From: Achromobacter sp. RTa | GTDB taxonomy: Bacteria > Pseudomonadota > Gammaproteobacteria > Burkholderiales > Burkholderiaceae_B | Direction of reading: 5' to 3' | NCBI RefSeq assembly: GCF_000757485.1 | Contig: NZ_JPYO01000042.1 | Coordinates: 672,830 to 736,829 of the forward strand | Length of the DNA: 64,000 nt | Shown: in pieces, positions 33,605-43,183 of the stretch | Layout: each line of letters begins with the position of its first letter | Numbering within the stretch: the stretch's first letter is position 1 | Notes under the pieces: generated by a model | What the model was told of the DNA's origin: nothing | What the model saw: the letters and a program-made list of their open reading frames with translations, nothing else | Databases searched by the model: none | Made by a program: the position numbers and the translations under genes

Positions 33605-34896
33605 CCCAGGCTGGCGCGGATATCGCGCGCCAGTTCCCGGCACTGGCTGGGCTCCAGTTCCGTCACCGTGATGCGCAGCCCTTCGACGGGATCCTGGACG
33701 GCGAAGGCATCGCCATGGCGCACCAGCCAGCCCCGCTGGGCCAGGGCGAGGGCCACGGCCTGGCCGCCGCCGTCCAGCGGGATCCAGAGATTTAGGCCGT
33801 CACCCTGGGCCGCGCAAGAAACGCCCTGCTCGCGCAGCGCGCCCTCCAGCGCCTGCCGGCGCCGGGCATAGTCTTCACGAGCTTGCGCAATCTGCCTGGC
33901 CACCTCGGGCCGGCCCAGCGTGACCTCCACCATATCCTGCAGCAGATGGCTTACCCAGCTGGTGCCGGACGCGAGCCTCCCGCGCAGTTGCCGGGACGTC
34001 GCGGGATCGCTCGCAACCATGGCCACGCGCACGTCGGGCCCCAGCGCCTTGGTCAACGACCTGACCAGCGCCCAGCGCTGCGCGCCCGCCGGCAGCGCCG
34101 AGTGGTATTGTGCGCCGGACAGCAACGCGAAGTGATCGTCCGCGATGACCATTGCTTGGGGATGCTTCGCCAGCGCGCGCGCCAGCGCCCGCGCGCGCTT
34201 CGCGCTCAGGCTGCAGCCGGTCGGGTTGTGCGCGCGCGGCGTCAGGATGACCGCCCGCGCGCCCCTGGCCAGCGCGTCCTCCAGGGCCTGGACCTGCATA
34301 CCCTCGGCGTCGACCGGCACCCCGACCGCCTGCAGGCCGGCGATGCGCAGCATGTTGATGCTGCTGAGAAAGCAGGGGTTCTCCACGGCCACCTTGTCGC
34401 CCGGAACCAGGTGCGAGCCGAGCAACCGTTCGATGGCGTCCACCGCGCCATGGGTAAGGTCGACCTCGAAAGGCGCGGGGCAATCCGGCGCGAACCAGGC
34501 CCGCGCATAGGCTTCCAGGCCCGGGTTGACGGTGGGTTCGCCGTAAAGCCGAGGCACGTATGGCCGGATGGCCAGCGCCGCGGTGATGTCCGGCAGCCAG
34601 GCCCGCCCCGGATTGCCGCTGGCCAGGTCCACGAGCGGCGTATCGGCCAGCGCGCCCTCCTGCTCGCCGGGGCCGGAGGGCTCGCGGATGAGGGTGCCAA
34701 GGCGCCCCTGCGTCACCGCGATGCCCGCGGACGCCAGGCGCTTATAGGCCGCGGCGACGGTATTGCGGTTGATGTCCAGCTCGGCCGCAAGGTCCCGCAC
34801 GGGGGGCAGGGCCTGGCCCGGCCGCAGCTGCCCCGATTGCAGCAGCGCGCGCACGCAGTCGAAGATCTCGGCGGCGGTCTTTCCTTGTATTTTCAT
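33601..34896 (-). CDS. ptsJ: PtsJ-like MocR-family regulator (GntR-aminotransferase)
   Basis: This is a 431-aa fusion of a short GntR helix-turn-helix (about 1-70; LPPVRDLAAELDINRNTVAA) and an aminotransferase-like domain. The PLP lysine is in SLTKALGPDVRVAM, with THGAVDAIERLL and TPRAHNPTGCS as other landmarks. The start MKIQGKTAAEIFDCVR is characteristic of PtsJ, the regulator of a pyridoxal kinase gene in enterics; an upstream in-frame start at 34917 would add seven residues. Two MocR-type regulators and a YggS protein within 5.5 kb suggest a PLP-linked neighbourhood. The assignment to PtsJ rests on length and the N-terminal sequence. Confidence 0.8.
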   Translation of the reverse strand: MKIQGKTAAEIFDCVRALLQSGQLRPGQALPPVRDLAAELDINRNTVAAAYKRLASAGIAVTQGRLGTLIREPSGPGEQEGALADTPLVDLASGNPGRAWLPDITAALAIRPYVPRLYGEPTVNPGLEAYARAWFAPDCPAPFEVDLTHGAVDAIERLLGSHLVPGDKVAVENPCFLSSINMLRIAGLQAVGVPVDAEGMQVQALEDALARGARAVILTPRAHNPTGCSLSAKRARALARALAKHPQAMVIADDHFALLSGAQYHSALPAGAQRWALVRSLTKALGPDVRVAMVASDPATSRQLRGRLASGTSWVSHLLQDMVEVTLGRPEVARQIAQAREDYARRRQALEGALREQGVSCAAQGDGLNLWIPLDGGGQAVALALAQRGWLVRHGDAFAVQDPVEGLRITVTELEPSQCRELARDIRASLG

Positions 34897-34994
34897 ATCG
34901 TCCCAAGACAATGCCATTCCAGGCGAAGGCAGCCCTGAGGCCAGATCGAATCAATGCGCGAGTTTGACACGATTGCATAGCCGGCGAAAGCGCG

Positions 34995-36073
34995 CTACAA
35001 GGCTTCCGGACTCCCCTTGAGCCTGATCTCGGCCACGGTCCTCTCGCCTCGCTGCTCCAGCGAGAAAGCGTATCTGTCCACGTATCGCAGCGCCAATCGG
35101 CGGCAGAGATTCCCCAGCCCGCCACCGCCTTTGGCGAGGTCGAAGGGCGCCTGCAATTGTCCGGGGTTGTCGACTTCAATGATCAACTCGTCGCCTGCGA
35201 GCCGGGTGCGGATCCGGATCTGGAACCTGTCGTGCTGGGCCCGCATGCCGTGCTTGATGGCGTTCTCCGCCAGGCCCTGCAACGTCATGCGGGGAATATT
35301 GATCTCCAGCGTGGCCGGGTCTATCTGGCAGCGGCATTCCAGCCGCTTGTCGAACCGCAAGGCCTGTATGCGGATGTAGGCCTGCGCGGCTTCGATTTCC
35401 TCCTCGAGCCGGGACAGCCCCCGCCCCCGCCTGTCCAGCGAATACCGCAGGTAGCCAGCCAGGCTGCGGGTCATTTCCTCGGCGATGGCGGGCCGCTCGG
35501 CGATCTCAGCCACGATGGTATTGAGCGCGTTGAAGAGGAAGTGAGGCTCGATCTGCGACTGCAGGTGTTCGAGCTCCAGCCTCAGGGACCGTGTTTCGGC
35601 CCGCATCTTGGACAGGCGCTCGGTGCGCGCTGCAAGCTCCGCCGACACGCCGAAATAGATCAATGTCCAGATGGACAGATCCCCATGTAGTAGATGAAGC
35701 CCAGCCGGTATTGGTTGCCGGGAACCACCCTGATCGTTTCGGAAGCGAACAGGCCGTGGATGCCGTAGGCGATCAGCGCCAGCAGCGCGGACGCGGCCAG
35801 GCACAGCAGCACCGCGCAGGCCAGGACCAGGAGCGGCGCATCGGCCTTGTCCGAGCGCCGCCCGTGCAGCACAGCGGCCGCGCTGGTCATCGCGAACGCC
35901 AGCGGCTCCAGGCCCAGCGTGAGCCAGAACGCCACGACCGCATTGCCGAACACGGCCAGGCGGATGAAGAACCCCACGAACGCCAGGAACATCCACCCCA
36001 CGATCTGGGCGCGCCAGAACCCCGGCGCGGAATCCCCCTGGCTGAGTTCCTGGCTGACGGATGTGAAGATCAT
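34995..36073 (-). pseudogene. LytS-like sensor histidine kinase, interrupted by one frameshift
   Basis: The N-terminal frame starts at 36073 (AGAGGGGG upstream) and encodes four or so membrane helices. It reads LGFIYYMG and then runs to a stop near 35660. The rest continues in another frame as LSIWTLIYFGVSAELAARTERL. The shift falls at a run of four C on the plus strand (35681-35684; GGGG in the coding strand). One extra G would restore YYMGDLSIWTLIYFG and a 359-aa protein. The kinase part has the His_kinase signature QSQIEPHFLFNALNTI and a C-terminal ATPase with GLAENAIKHG and KGGGGLGNL. It is divergent from a LytTR response regulator 128 bp away, its presumed partner. Sequencing error, phase variation and true decay are all possible. 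Confidence 0.8.
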
Positions 36074-36201
36074 GGACGCCCCCTCTCGAAGCCGGATTTT
36101 CGCGATGGACAGGGTTCACTGAACACCGCATATGGCCTTATATTTACCCGCGTGCTGGACCGGAAAACTATACCCGCCCCGTCCGGGCGGCAAGGAGGAA
36201 A

Positions 36202-36888
36202 ATGCTGCGCGTGCTGATCGTGGACGATGAAGCCCCCGCGCGGCGCTACCTGCGCCGCCTGCTCGAAGCCGCGGGCGAAGTCCAGGTCGCGGGCGAAGCC
36301 GCCACCGTCGAACAGGCTCAGGCATTGCTGCGGCAGCTTCGCCCCGACGCCGTTTTCCTGGATATCGAACTGACGTCCGGCACCGGATTCGACCTCCTGC
36401 ATGGCCCCGGCCCGGCGCCGGCGGTCGTGTTCGTCACCGCGCACGACGATTACGCCGCCCGCGCCTTCGACGTCGAAGCGGTCGACTACCTGCTCAAGCC
36501 CGTGCGCCCCGACAGGCTGGTCCAGGCCCTGGCGCGGCTGCGCCCCCGCTCGGCGGGCTACCTGTCCATGCGGACGAAGGCCGGCACGAAACTCATCAAG
36601 ATCCACGAGCTGACGCTCGCGCAGGCCCAGGGAGACTACGTGCTTCTGTGCGGCGCCGAGCGCGCGAACGAGCTGATGCACATCACGCTCAAGCGGCTCG
36701 CGGCGCAGCTTCCATGCCCGCCCTTCTGCGCCCTGTCCCGGTCGATCATCATCAATCTCGAGCATATCTCCCATCTGTCGCAGCTTTCCGGTTCCCAGAC
36801 CGAAGTGGCGTTCATCAACGACGTCGCGCCCGTCGTCCTGGGCCGCGTCGCATCGCTGCGGCTGCGGCGGGCCGTGGCGCAGTCCTGA
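36202..36888 (+). CDS. LytTR-family response regulator
   Basis: This is a 228-aa two-component response regulator. The receiver domain (about 1-120) has the acidic pair DDE near residue 8, the phosphorylated aspartate in AVFLDIELTSG (about 54), VTAHDDYA and the conserved lysine in YLLKPVRP. The LytTR DNA-binding domain (about 130-225) shows IKIHELTLAQAQGDYV and FCALSRSIIINLEHI. LytTR proteins bind pairs of 9-bp direct repeats about 12 bp apart, and exactly such a pair lies upstream of the autotransporter at 43154-43183. Its cognate kinase is the divergent, frameshifted LytS-like gene. Confidence 0.9.
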   Translation: MLRVLIVDDEAPARRYLRRLLEAAGEVQVAGEAATVEQAQALLRQLRPDAVFLDIELTSGTGFDLLHGPGPAPAVVFVTAHDDYAARAFDVEAVDYLLKPVRPDRLVQALARLRPRSAGYLSMRTKAGTKLIKIHELTLAQAQGDYVLLCGAERANELMHITLKRLAAQLPCPPFCALSRSIIINLEHISHLSQLSGSQTEVAFINDVAPVVLGRVASLRLRRAVAQS

Positions 36889-36899
36889 GCGCCGCTCAG
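36885..36899. terminator. Small hairpin containing both convergent stop codons
   Basis: CTGAGC-GCC-GCTCAG is a perfect 6-bp stem. It contains the TGA of the response regulator (36886-36888) and the TGA of the convergent autotransporter (36896-36898). It is short and without T-run, so a terminator role is weak. Confidence 0.3.
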
Positions 36900-39800
36900 A
36901 ACGGCACCATCACCTTCAGCGTTGCGCTGTTGCTGCGCACGTGTTCGGAGAATTGCCCGTCGTACTGCAGGCGGAAGTCCACGCCGCCCGCATTCATCAC
37001 CTGCAGGCCCGCCCCTACCCTGCCGACGACGTCGTCGATGGGCAGCGTGGTGTCGAACGATCCCGTGCCCGCCGGGGCGCCGCGCAGGCGCGCGCTCGAG
37101 GTCCAGTCGTCCTGGGACAGGAAGGACACGCCCGCGTACAGGAATGGACGCAGCATGGCGCCGTTCTTCAGTTCCGACCGGCCGCCGAACTCGATCATGG
37201 GCGACACGCCCATGATGAAGCGGTCGCTGCTGTCGACCGACAGCGCCAGCGGATTGGAGCCCGATTCCGTGTATGCGGGCATGCGGCTGTAGCTGAAGTC
37301 CAGGTCCACGTAGGGTTTCACGTACATGTTGCTGTAGGCGAAGGTGCGCGCCGCGCGCAGGCGCGCGTTGAAACCGTAGACGTCCGGCCGGCTGGTGAGC
37401 GTGTCCTGGTAGCCCGCGATGTCGATGTCGCGGTCCATGCGATAACCGCCGTAGCCGCCGCCCAGCGCGGCCGAGAACACCCACGGCCCCTCCTCGCGCT
37501 TGAGCACCACCCCGGCGTAGCCGCTGTCGCCGTTGCCGCGCACGCTGCCGTCGCTGGCGCGCACGTGGCTGTTCTCGTAGGCCACGGACCCGCCCAGGAA
37601 CCAGCCGGGGCTGACCTCGCGCGGGCCGCCGAACTGGTACGTAACGGTGTCGTAATCGAAACCCGCCGTGCCGCGGCTGCCATCCTGGTTCGTGGCCCGG
37701 CCGGTAACCTGGCCCCAGAAACAGTTCTGCTCTCCGGTCAGCGCGTCCACGCCGGTGAAGGTCGGGCACGACATCATGGCCCCGGTGAACTGCCCCAGGT
37801 TGGCGGCGGACTGCACGGCCGGCGCGATGGTCACGCCCGGAGACAGGTTGGCGACGCTGTCGCCATATGCGCCCGCGCCCTGGCGCGACGCCAGGTCCAG
37901 CTGCGCGAAGAGCGGCGCCAGCGCGGAATTTCCGCCCGCGTTCCAGATGCGCTGCAGGTGGCCAGCGACCTCGCTCTGATTTCCCTTCAACTCCATGGAA
38001 GGCGCGCTGAAATTGGCCGACGCAACGCGAATGCGGGTGTCCGGCCCGATCTGGCGCGCTTCGTAGTCATAGACCGGGCTGTCCACCGCGGTAAGCGCCC
38101 CCTGCGAACTCCCCTGCACCGTCACGACCGAAAGCTCGCGATTGGGCAGCAGCGCCTGCGGCAGCGCGTCGATGCCTCCCGCCAGGCTGGCGTCGCCCTC
38201 CACGACCATGCGTGAGGACCGCAGTTTGTCGAAGTCCACATCCGCGCGCAGCACGCCGCTGCCGGACTGGGTCAGGCTGCCGCTGACGGTAAGGGTCTGG
38301 AACTGGCCGGGCTTGCCGATCACGATCAGCCCGTCATTGTGGACGTCGGCATTGTAGGCAACGGCGTCGGTCGCGACAGCGCCGGCCTGGTTGTTCAAGA
38401 TGCAGGCGTTGCTGCCGTCGCCGTTGTGGCACAGCGTGCTGCCGGCCAGCTTGCCGGCGTTATCGATGGTCAGCCTGGAACCCGACGAGGCGCCGTAGCC
38501 GTCGTAGCGCACGGCCACGCCCGACAAGGCGCCCACCGAGGCGCCGGCACGTACAGCCAATTGGTTTTTCTTGCCTGCGGCGATCCACACGCCGCTGCCC
38601 GATCCTGAGCCGCCCTGCACATCTCCGTTGACGACGACCCCAACCGGCTCTACCCGTGCCTGACCGTCGCTTTGCGCGAAGACGCCCGCCGATCCCTCGC
38701 CCGTGGCATTCAAGGTTCCCCATTGCTCGACGGAGACGGGGCTCGCAGTGCCATTCTGTCCGGCGGCTCCCGCGAATCCCCCCTGCGGGCCACCGGCAAG
38801 CCCGCCGCCGCCGCCAACCGATTGCGCGACAATGCCGTGCGCATTGGCGCCGGAGGTGATCAGACTGCCGTTGAAGGAAACGTTGACGATGTTGCCCCCG
38901 CCGCCCTCGGAGTTGACCGACACCGACTGCCTATTGAAGCCCTGCGAATTGAACTGGATGGCTTGGGACACATCGCCGATGATGCCTCCGCCCCCGCCGA
39001 TGGATTGGGCGACGATGCCGTGGGCGCCGGCTCCTCGCGTCGTCACGCTGCCGGTCAGGTCGAGTCTCACGCCGCCGGCGCTGCTGCCCAAACCGGTGTT
39101 GCGCTGGCTGCCCAGCTGGAGCGAGCTCACGCCGTCCGCGGCGCCAGAGGTCGCGATGCCGCCGCCAGAGCCAATGGACTGCGCGATGACCCCCATCGCC
39201 CTGTCGCCGTAGGTGTTCAGACTCAAGCCTGTGGAAATCTTAACGGAGCTGCCAAAGCCGCCTCCGCCGCTGTTGCCCGCGACCATCCCGAACTGCAGGC
39301 TGCCGGGAGTTGCCGCCGAACCGGCGCTGCCCGCCATGGCGATGCCGCCGCCGCCACCGATCGATTGCGCGACCAGGCCGTAGGCGCTATCGCCCTTCGT
39401 TTCGATGTTGGCCCAGCTGCCAGGCGTGACGGTGATGCTTTCGCCGTCCCCGCTCATGCCTCCCAGCAACAATTGACCCCTCGCCCGCGGGGATCCGGAC
39501 CCCGCCATGCCGCCGCCCCCGCCGATGGACTGCAGGACGATACCCGCCGCGCCGTAGCCGGCAGTGTTGAAACCATTGCCGCCGTCGTCATTCAGTGCGG
39601 CCGTGATGGCGCCTCCCCCGCCGCCGCCGCCGCGGCCGCCGACCGCCAGCGTCACATTGGACGTGGAAAGGCTGGACGACACCGTGGAGGCGCCGCCCGC
39701 GCCGCCCCCCCCGCCGATGGATTGCACCACCGCCGCGTCCGCATAGTCACCGTAGGTCTGGGTGTATGCGCCCAGGATGGCGGGCGCGCTGCTGCTCCCT

Positions 39801-42800
39801 ATGTCGCCGCCACTGCCGCTCCCCCCGCCCGTCCCGCCCACGTATACATGGAATTGATAAGTGGTTCCGGAATCGTTCACCGAAGGCAGCGGAGAGGTCG
39901 TGGCGCTATTGCCGCCCACCGCGCCGCCCAGGCCGCCGGAGCCGCCAATGCTCTGCACCAGCAGGCCGTCCGCATCAGCGCCATAGGTGGTGATATTGCC
40001 GTCGCTGTTCAAATCGATCACGCCGCTATCGCCGCCGCCCCCGCCGCCAACTTCCACGGAACCGTTGAAGTCCGTGGTGCTGTCCTCTTCGGTCGCCTGG
40101 ACTTCCAGGCCCACCTGGCCTCCCTGCGATGCGCCGCCCCCGCCGCCGATGGATTGCACCAGCACGGCCCGCGCGCCGTCGCCATGCGTGGTCACGGAGC
40201 TGGCCGAATCGATAGTCAGGCTGGCAAGCCCGCCAAAGCCACCCGTGTTTCCGGTGCCGCCCAGCGCCATCGAGATCGACACATTGGCGTCGGTATTGGC
40301 GCTGCGGCCCGTGGCCGATCCCACACCTCCGGCCCCACCGCCGCCGCCCACACTCTGCACCAGGACCCCATTGGCGGAGTCGCCCATCGTGGAGACATTG
40401 CTGCCCGTCATCGTCAGCGTCGCGCTGCCGCCCGTGTTGCCGCTGCCCCCGCTGCCGCCCAGCGACGCCTGCAGCGACCCGCCGATCGATTCGCCCGTAC
40501 CGATCACCGTCGACGTGGCGGACGCGCTGCCGCCCATGCCCCCGCCCCCGCCGATGGCCTGCACGATCACGCCCTGCGCGTTCGCGCCCTGCGTCGAGAC
40601 CCCGGCGTTGGTCAGCGTTGCCGTTGCCGAGTTTCCGGAGCCGCCCGAGCCTCCCGTGCCGCCCATGGCGAAACTGACAGCCACGCCGAACGAGGCATCC
40701 TCGGTAGGCACCGCAATGGTCATGGCCTGGGCCACGGACGCGCCGCCAGCGCCGCCGCCTCCGCCGATCGATTGCGCGATCACGCCATGCGCGTCGCTTC
40801 CGCTGGTCTTCACGCTGGCGTTGCTCACGTTGGCCTGCGCCACCCCGCCGCTGCCGCCGCCGCCGCCCGTGCCGCCGACCGCCACCGCCATGGAGAACCC
40901 CACGCCGGCATCGTAGGCCGAGGCCGCGCCGCCCGTCCCGCCGCCGCCGCCGATCGCCTGCGAAACGATGCCATAGGCATGATCGCCGCCGGTCGAAACC
41001 GTATATCCGGTAAGCTTAGCCGTCGAATTGCCGCCCGCCCCCCCGCCACCAGCCGAGCCGCCGATCACGGCCACGCCATTGGCGCCGCCGCCATCCCCGC
41101 CGCCGCCGCCAATGGATTGGGTCAGTATGCCTATGGCCGCGGAGCCCGAGGTGCTCAGGTTGCCGCCCTGAGTGACGGTCACCGTGCCGCCGGCGACCGC
41201 GCTCCCGCCCGCGCCGCCCACCGCGATGATGCCGCTGCTGGGGCCCGCCGTGCCGCCGCCCCCGCCGATGGCCTGTCCCACGATGCCGTGCGCCGAAGAT
41301 CCGAACGTCGAGATGGTGGTGAGACTGTCGATATTGACGGTGCCGCTGGCGCCGCCGCTGCCGGCATTGGCTCCGGCATCTCCGAACAGTTCGAAATTGC
41401 CGGTGGTGGTGCCGCCGATGCCGCCCATGGACTGGCCCAGGATGCCGATCGCATTGGATCCCTGCGTAACGATCGTGCCACCGGCGACATTCGCCGAGGC
41501 ATCGCCGGTCGCCACGGTGACCGTGCCGCCCGCGCCGCCCACGCCCGCGTTCTCGGGCGTGAAATCGACAAGGCCGCTGCTGGTCAGCACGCCGCCGCCC
41601 CCGCCGCCGTAGCTGCGCGCGGCAATGCCGTGCGATTGCGCGCCGTAGGTCGTGATCTTGGCAGTGCCGTTCATGCCGATCTGAACGGGGCCGCCCTTGC
41701 CGCCGTCGGCCCCATTGCTGTCTTCGCGCCCCGCCCCGCCGTTGCCGCCCTGGCTGACCACGCTGACGCCAGGCAGATAATCGCCTGTGGTCGTGATCGA
41801 AGATCCGTTGTTCAGCGTGACGCTCGCCACGTACTTGGACGTGCCCCCCACGCCGGCGATCTCGCCAGTGGTGTTGGTGATGGTATCGGGACCGTCGCCG
41901 CCATTGCCGCCCAGCCCAACCACCACGATGCCGCCGGACAGGCTCGCCAGGGTCGTCGGCGCCGGCACCGAGTAGCTGGTGACTGTGATCTGGCCGTTAT
42001 TGACGGCCGCGACCGTGCCGAACCCGCCGCCCGCGCCGCCGTTGTCGCTGCCGTCGGTGGACGCGAATCCGGCATTACCCTGGCTGGTGGCATACAGCCC
42101 GCGCACGCCGTTGGTCAGGAGATTGCTGGTGGCGCTGCCGGGGATTTCGACCTGCACGTCCACCTTTCCGTTGTTCGTAACGATGGTGGTGCCGTCGGGG
42201 TTCCCGCCTCCGCCCGTGCCGCCCCAGCCGTTGGCCACGCCGCCGGCGCCGCCGATGGATTCCGCGCCTACGCCCCAGGCATACCGGCCCGCATTGTTGG
42301 ACGACACCGAGACCGAACCGTTATTGGTGATGTTGACGATATCGCTGTTGCCGCCATTGCCGCCTACCTGGTCGCCCGTCGCGGCGCTCATCTGGTCGGC
42401 GCCCAGCCCGCCGATGCTGGCCCCGTAGATGCCCACCCCGCCATAGGGCAGGCTCACCAACGTGACGCTATCGTTGTTGCTGATCGTGACCGGGGAACCG
42501 TTGCCGCCGCTGCCCCCGCTGCCGCCGCCGATGTCGTCCGGCGGAGTGCCGCCCGTGCCGCCCACCGAGGCGCCGTAAATGCCGAATTGGCCGCTGCTGT
42601 CGTCCCAGACTCCCGGCGCGGAACCTTGTGCAGCCTCCGTGGGAGTGCCGTTGGCGTAAATCGATTCGTTGCTGGTGATGGTGATCGTGCCGCCCCAGCC
42701 CCCGAACGTGCCGCCGTCGTCGCCGTCCGGCGAACCGGTGCCGCCTTTCAGGCGCACCAGCAGCACCGCCTGCTGCGGACTCGGGCCCAGGTAGCCATTG

Positions 42801-43105
42801 TTCACCACGATATAGTTGCCGCCATAGCCGCCGCCGTTGGTGCCGGTACCCGTGGGGCCGGTGTAATCGACGGTCAGGTTGCCGCTTGCGCTGGAATCGA
42901 CAGTGCAGGTGGTGACCGATGAAGTCGAAGAATTGGGCGTGGGGCAGGAGACGTCCGCCATGGCCGGCTGGGCCAGGATCAGCCCCACCGCCGTGACCGA
43001 CATGGAGGAAAGCAGGCTGAAATGCGGCCGCGCCGGCCTGGGGTCCCGTCCGAATACCGTCGCTACACTTCTGCGCATCGTCAGGCTGGTCGTCAGCTTC
43101 TTCAT
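36896..43105 (-). CDS. Giant Gly-rich autotransporter (type Va secretion)
   Basis: This is a 2069-aa autotransporter. An extended N-terminal signal region (MKKLTTSLTMRRSVAT, then the hydrophobic stretch ending AQPAMA, about residue 51) leads into a passenger of about 1700 residues. The passenger has roughly 17 repeats of the type AHGIVAQSIGGGGG, spaced about 60-80 residues, between short Ser/Thr-rich beta strands. This suggests a long beta-solenoid on the cell surface. The C-terminal 280 or so residues form the beta-barrel, with YDTVTYQFGGPREV, alternating aromatic strands and the terminal Phe of LKVMVPF. The ATG at 43105 has AGGA 8 bp upstream. Two 9-bp direct repeats upstream suggest LytTR control. 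Function (adhesion, biofilm or aggregation) is inferred from the class only. Confidence 0.9.
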   Translation of the reverse strand: MKKLTTSLTMRRSVATVFGRDPRPARPHFSLLSSMSVTAVGLILAQPAMADVSCPTPNSSTSSVTTCTVDSSASGNLTVDYTGPTGTGTNGGGYGGNYIVVNNGYLGPSPQQAVLLVRLKGGTGSPDGDDGGTFGGWGGTITITSNESIYANGTPTEAAQGSAPGVWDDSSGQFGIYGASVGGTGGTPPDDIGGGSGGSGGNGSPVTISNNDSVTLVSLPYGGVGIYGASIGGLGADQMSAATGDQVGGNGGNSDIVNITNNGSVSVSSNNAGRYAWGVGAESIGGAGGVANGWGGTGGGGNPDGTTIVTNNGKVDVQVEIPGSATSNLLTNGVRGLYATSQGNAGFASTDGSDNGGAGGGFGTVAAVNNGQITVTSYSVPAPTTLASLSGGIVVVGLGGNGGDGPDTITNTTGEIAGVGGTSKYVASVTLNNGSSITTTGDYLPGVSVVSQGGNGGAGREDSNGADGGKGGPVQIGMNGTAKITTYGAQSHGIAARSYGGGGGGVLTSSGLVDFTPENAGVGGAGGTVTVATGDASANVAGGTIVTQGSNAIGILGQSMGGIGGTTTGNFELFGDAGANAGSGGASGTVNIDSLTTISTFGSSAHGIVGQAIGGGGGTAGPSSGIIAVGGAGGSAVAGGTVTVTQGGNLSTSGSAAIGILTQSIGGGGGDGGGANGVAVIGGSAGGGGAGGNSTAKLTGYTVSTGGDHAYGIVSQAIGGGGGTGGAASAYDAGVGFSMAVAVGGTGGGGGSGGVAQANVSNASVKTSGSDAHGVIAQSIGGGGGAGGASVAQAMTIAVPTEDASFGVAVSFAMGGTGGSGGSGNSATATLTNAGVSTQGANAQGVIVQAIGGGGGMGGSASATSTVIGTGESIGGSLQASLGGSGGSGNTGGSATLTMTGSNVSTMGDSANGVLVQSVGGGGGAGGVGSATGRSANTDANVSISMALGGTGNTGGFGGLASLTIDSASSVTTHGDGARAVLVQSIGGGGGASQGGQVGLEVQATEEDSTTDFNGSVEVGGGGGGDSGVIDLNSDGNITTYGADADGLLVQSIGGSGGLGGAVGGNSATTSPLPSVNDSGTTYQFHVYVGGTGGGSGSGGDIGSSSAPAILGAYTQTYGDYADAAVVQSIGGGGGAGGASTVSSSLSTSNVTLAVGGRGGGGGGGAITAALNDDGGNGFNTAGYGAAGIVLQSIGGGGGMAGSGSPRARGQLLLGGMSGDGESITVTPGSWANIETKGDSAYGLVAQSIGGGGGIAMAGSAGSAATPGSLQFGMVAGNSGGGGFGSSVKISTGLSLNTYGDRAMGVIAQSIGSGGGIATSGAADGVSSLQLGSQRNTGLGSSAGGVRLDLTGSVTTRGAGAHGIVAQSIGGGGGIIGDVSQAIQFNSQGFNRQSVSVNSEGGGGNIVNVSFNGSLITSGANAHGIVAQSVGGGGGLAGGPQGGFAGAAGQNGTASPVSVEQWGTLNATGEGSAGVFAQSDGQARVEPVGVVVNGDVQGGSGSGSGVWIAAGKKNQLAVRAGASVGALSGVAVRYDGYGASSGSRLTIDNAGKLAGSTLCHNGDGSNACILNNQAGAVATDAVAYNADVHNDGLIVIGKPGQFQTLTVSGSLTQSGSGVLRADVDFDKLRSSRMVVEGDASLAGGIDALPQALLPNRELSVVTVQGSSQGALTAVDSPVYDYEARQIGPDTRIRVASANFSAPSMELKGNQSEVAGHLQRIWNAGGNSALAPLFAQLDLASRQGAGAYGDSVANLSPGVTIAPAVQSAANLGQFTGAMMSCPTFTGVDALTGEQNCFWGQVTGRATNQDGSRGTAGFDYDTVTYQFGGPREVSPGWFLGGSVAYENSHVRASDGSVRGNGDSGYAGVVLKREEGPWVFSAALGGGYGGYRMDRDIDIAGYQDTLTSRPDVYGFNARLRAARTFAYSNMYVKPYVDLDFSYSRMPAYTESGSNPLALSVDSSDRFIMGVSPMIEFGGRSELKNGAMLRPFLYAGVSFLSQDDWTSSARLRGAPAGTGSFDTTLPIDDVVGRVGAGLQVMNAGGVDFRLQYDGQFSEHVRSNSATLKVMVPF

Positions 43106-43153
43106 CGCTAATCCTTTGCGGGCAGCTCCGGCCGTCACAATCAGCTGGAGGCT

Positions 43154-43183
43154 GTTTCGATTCAAATCGAAGAAGTTTCGATT
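43154..43183. promoter_or_regulatory. Two identical 9-bp direct repeats, LytTR-type site
   Basis: GTTTCGATT occurs at 43154-43162 and again at 43175-43183, separated by exactly 12 bp. The centre also holds the palindrome TTCGATT-CA-AATCGAA (43156-43171). The pair lies 49-78 bp before the autotransporter ATG. LytTR regulators bind pairs of 9-bp direct repeats with 12-13 bp between, and a LytTR gene sits at the other end of the autotransporter gene. Confidence 0.6.

Noticed and set aside
35660-36131. Reading the kinase as one continuous protein starting near 36131
   Set aside because: That frame encodes low-quality Arg/Gly-rich sequence in the first half; the hydrophobic helices are in another frame starting at 36073, so a frameshift explains it better.
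38672-42922. Very long plus-strand open frame (about 1400 codons) opposite the autotransporter gene
   Set aside because: It mirrors the glycine-rich repeats of the real gene, has no start signals or protein family features, and the sense strand has a signal peptide, repeats and a barrel.
36896-43105. Repeated GC-rich units as a CRISPR array or mobile element
   Set aside because: The repeats are in-frame coding repeats of a protein passenger, uneven in length, with no spacers, cas genes or terminal inverted repeats.
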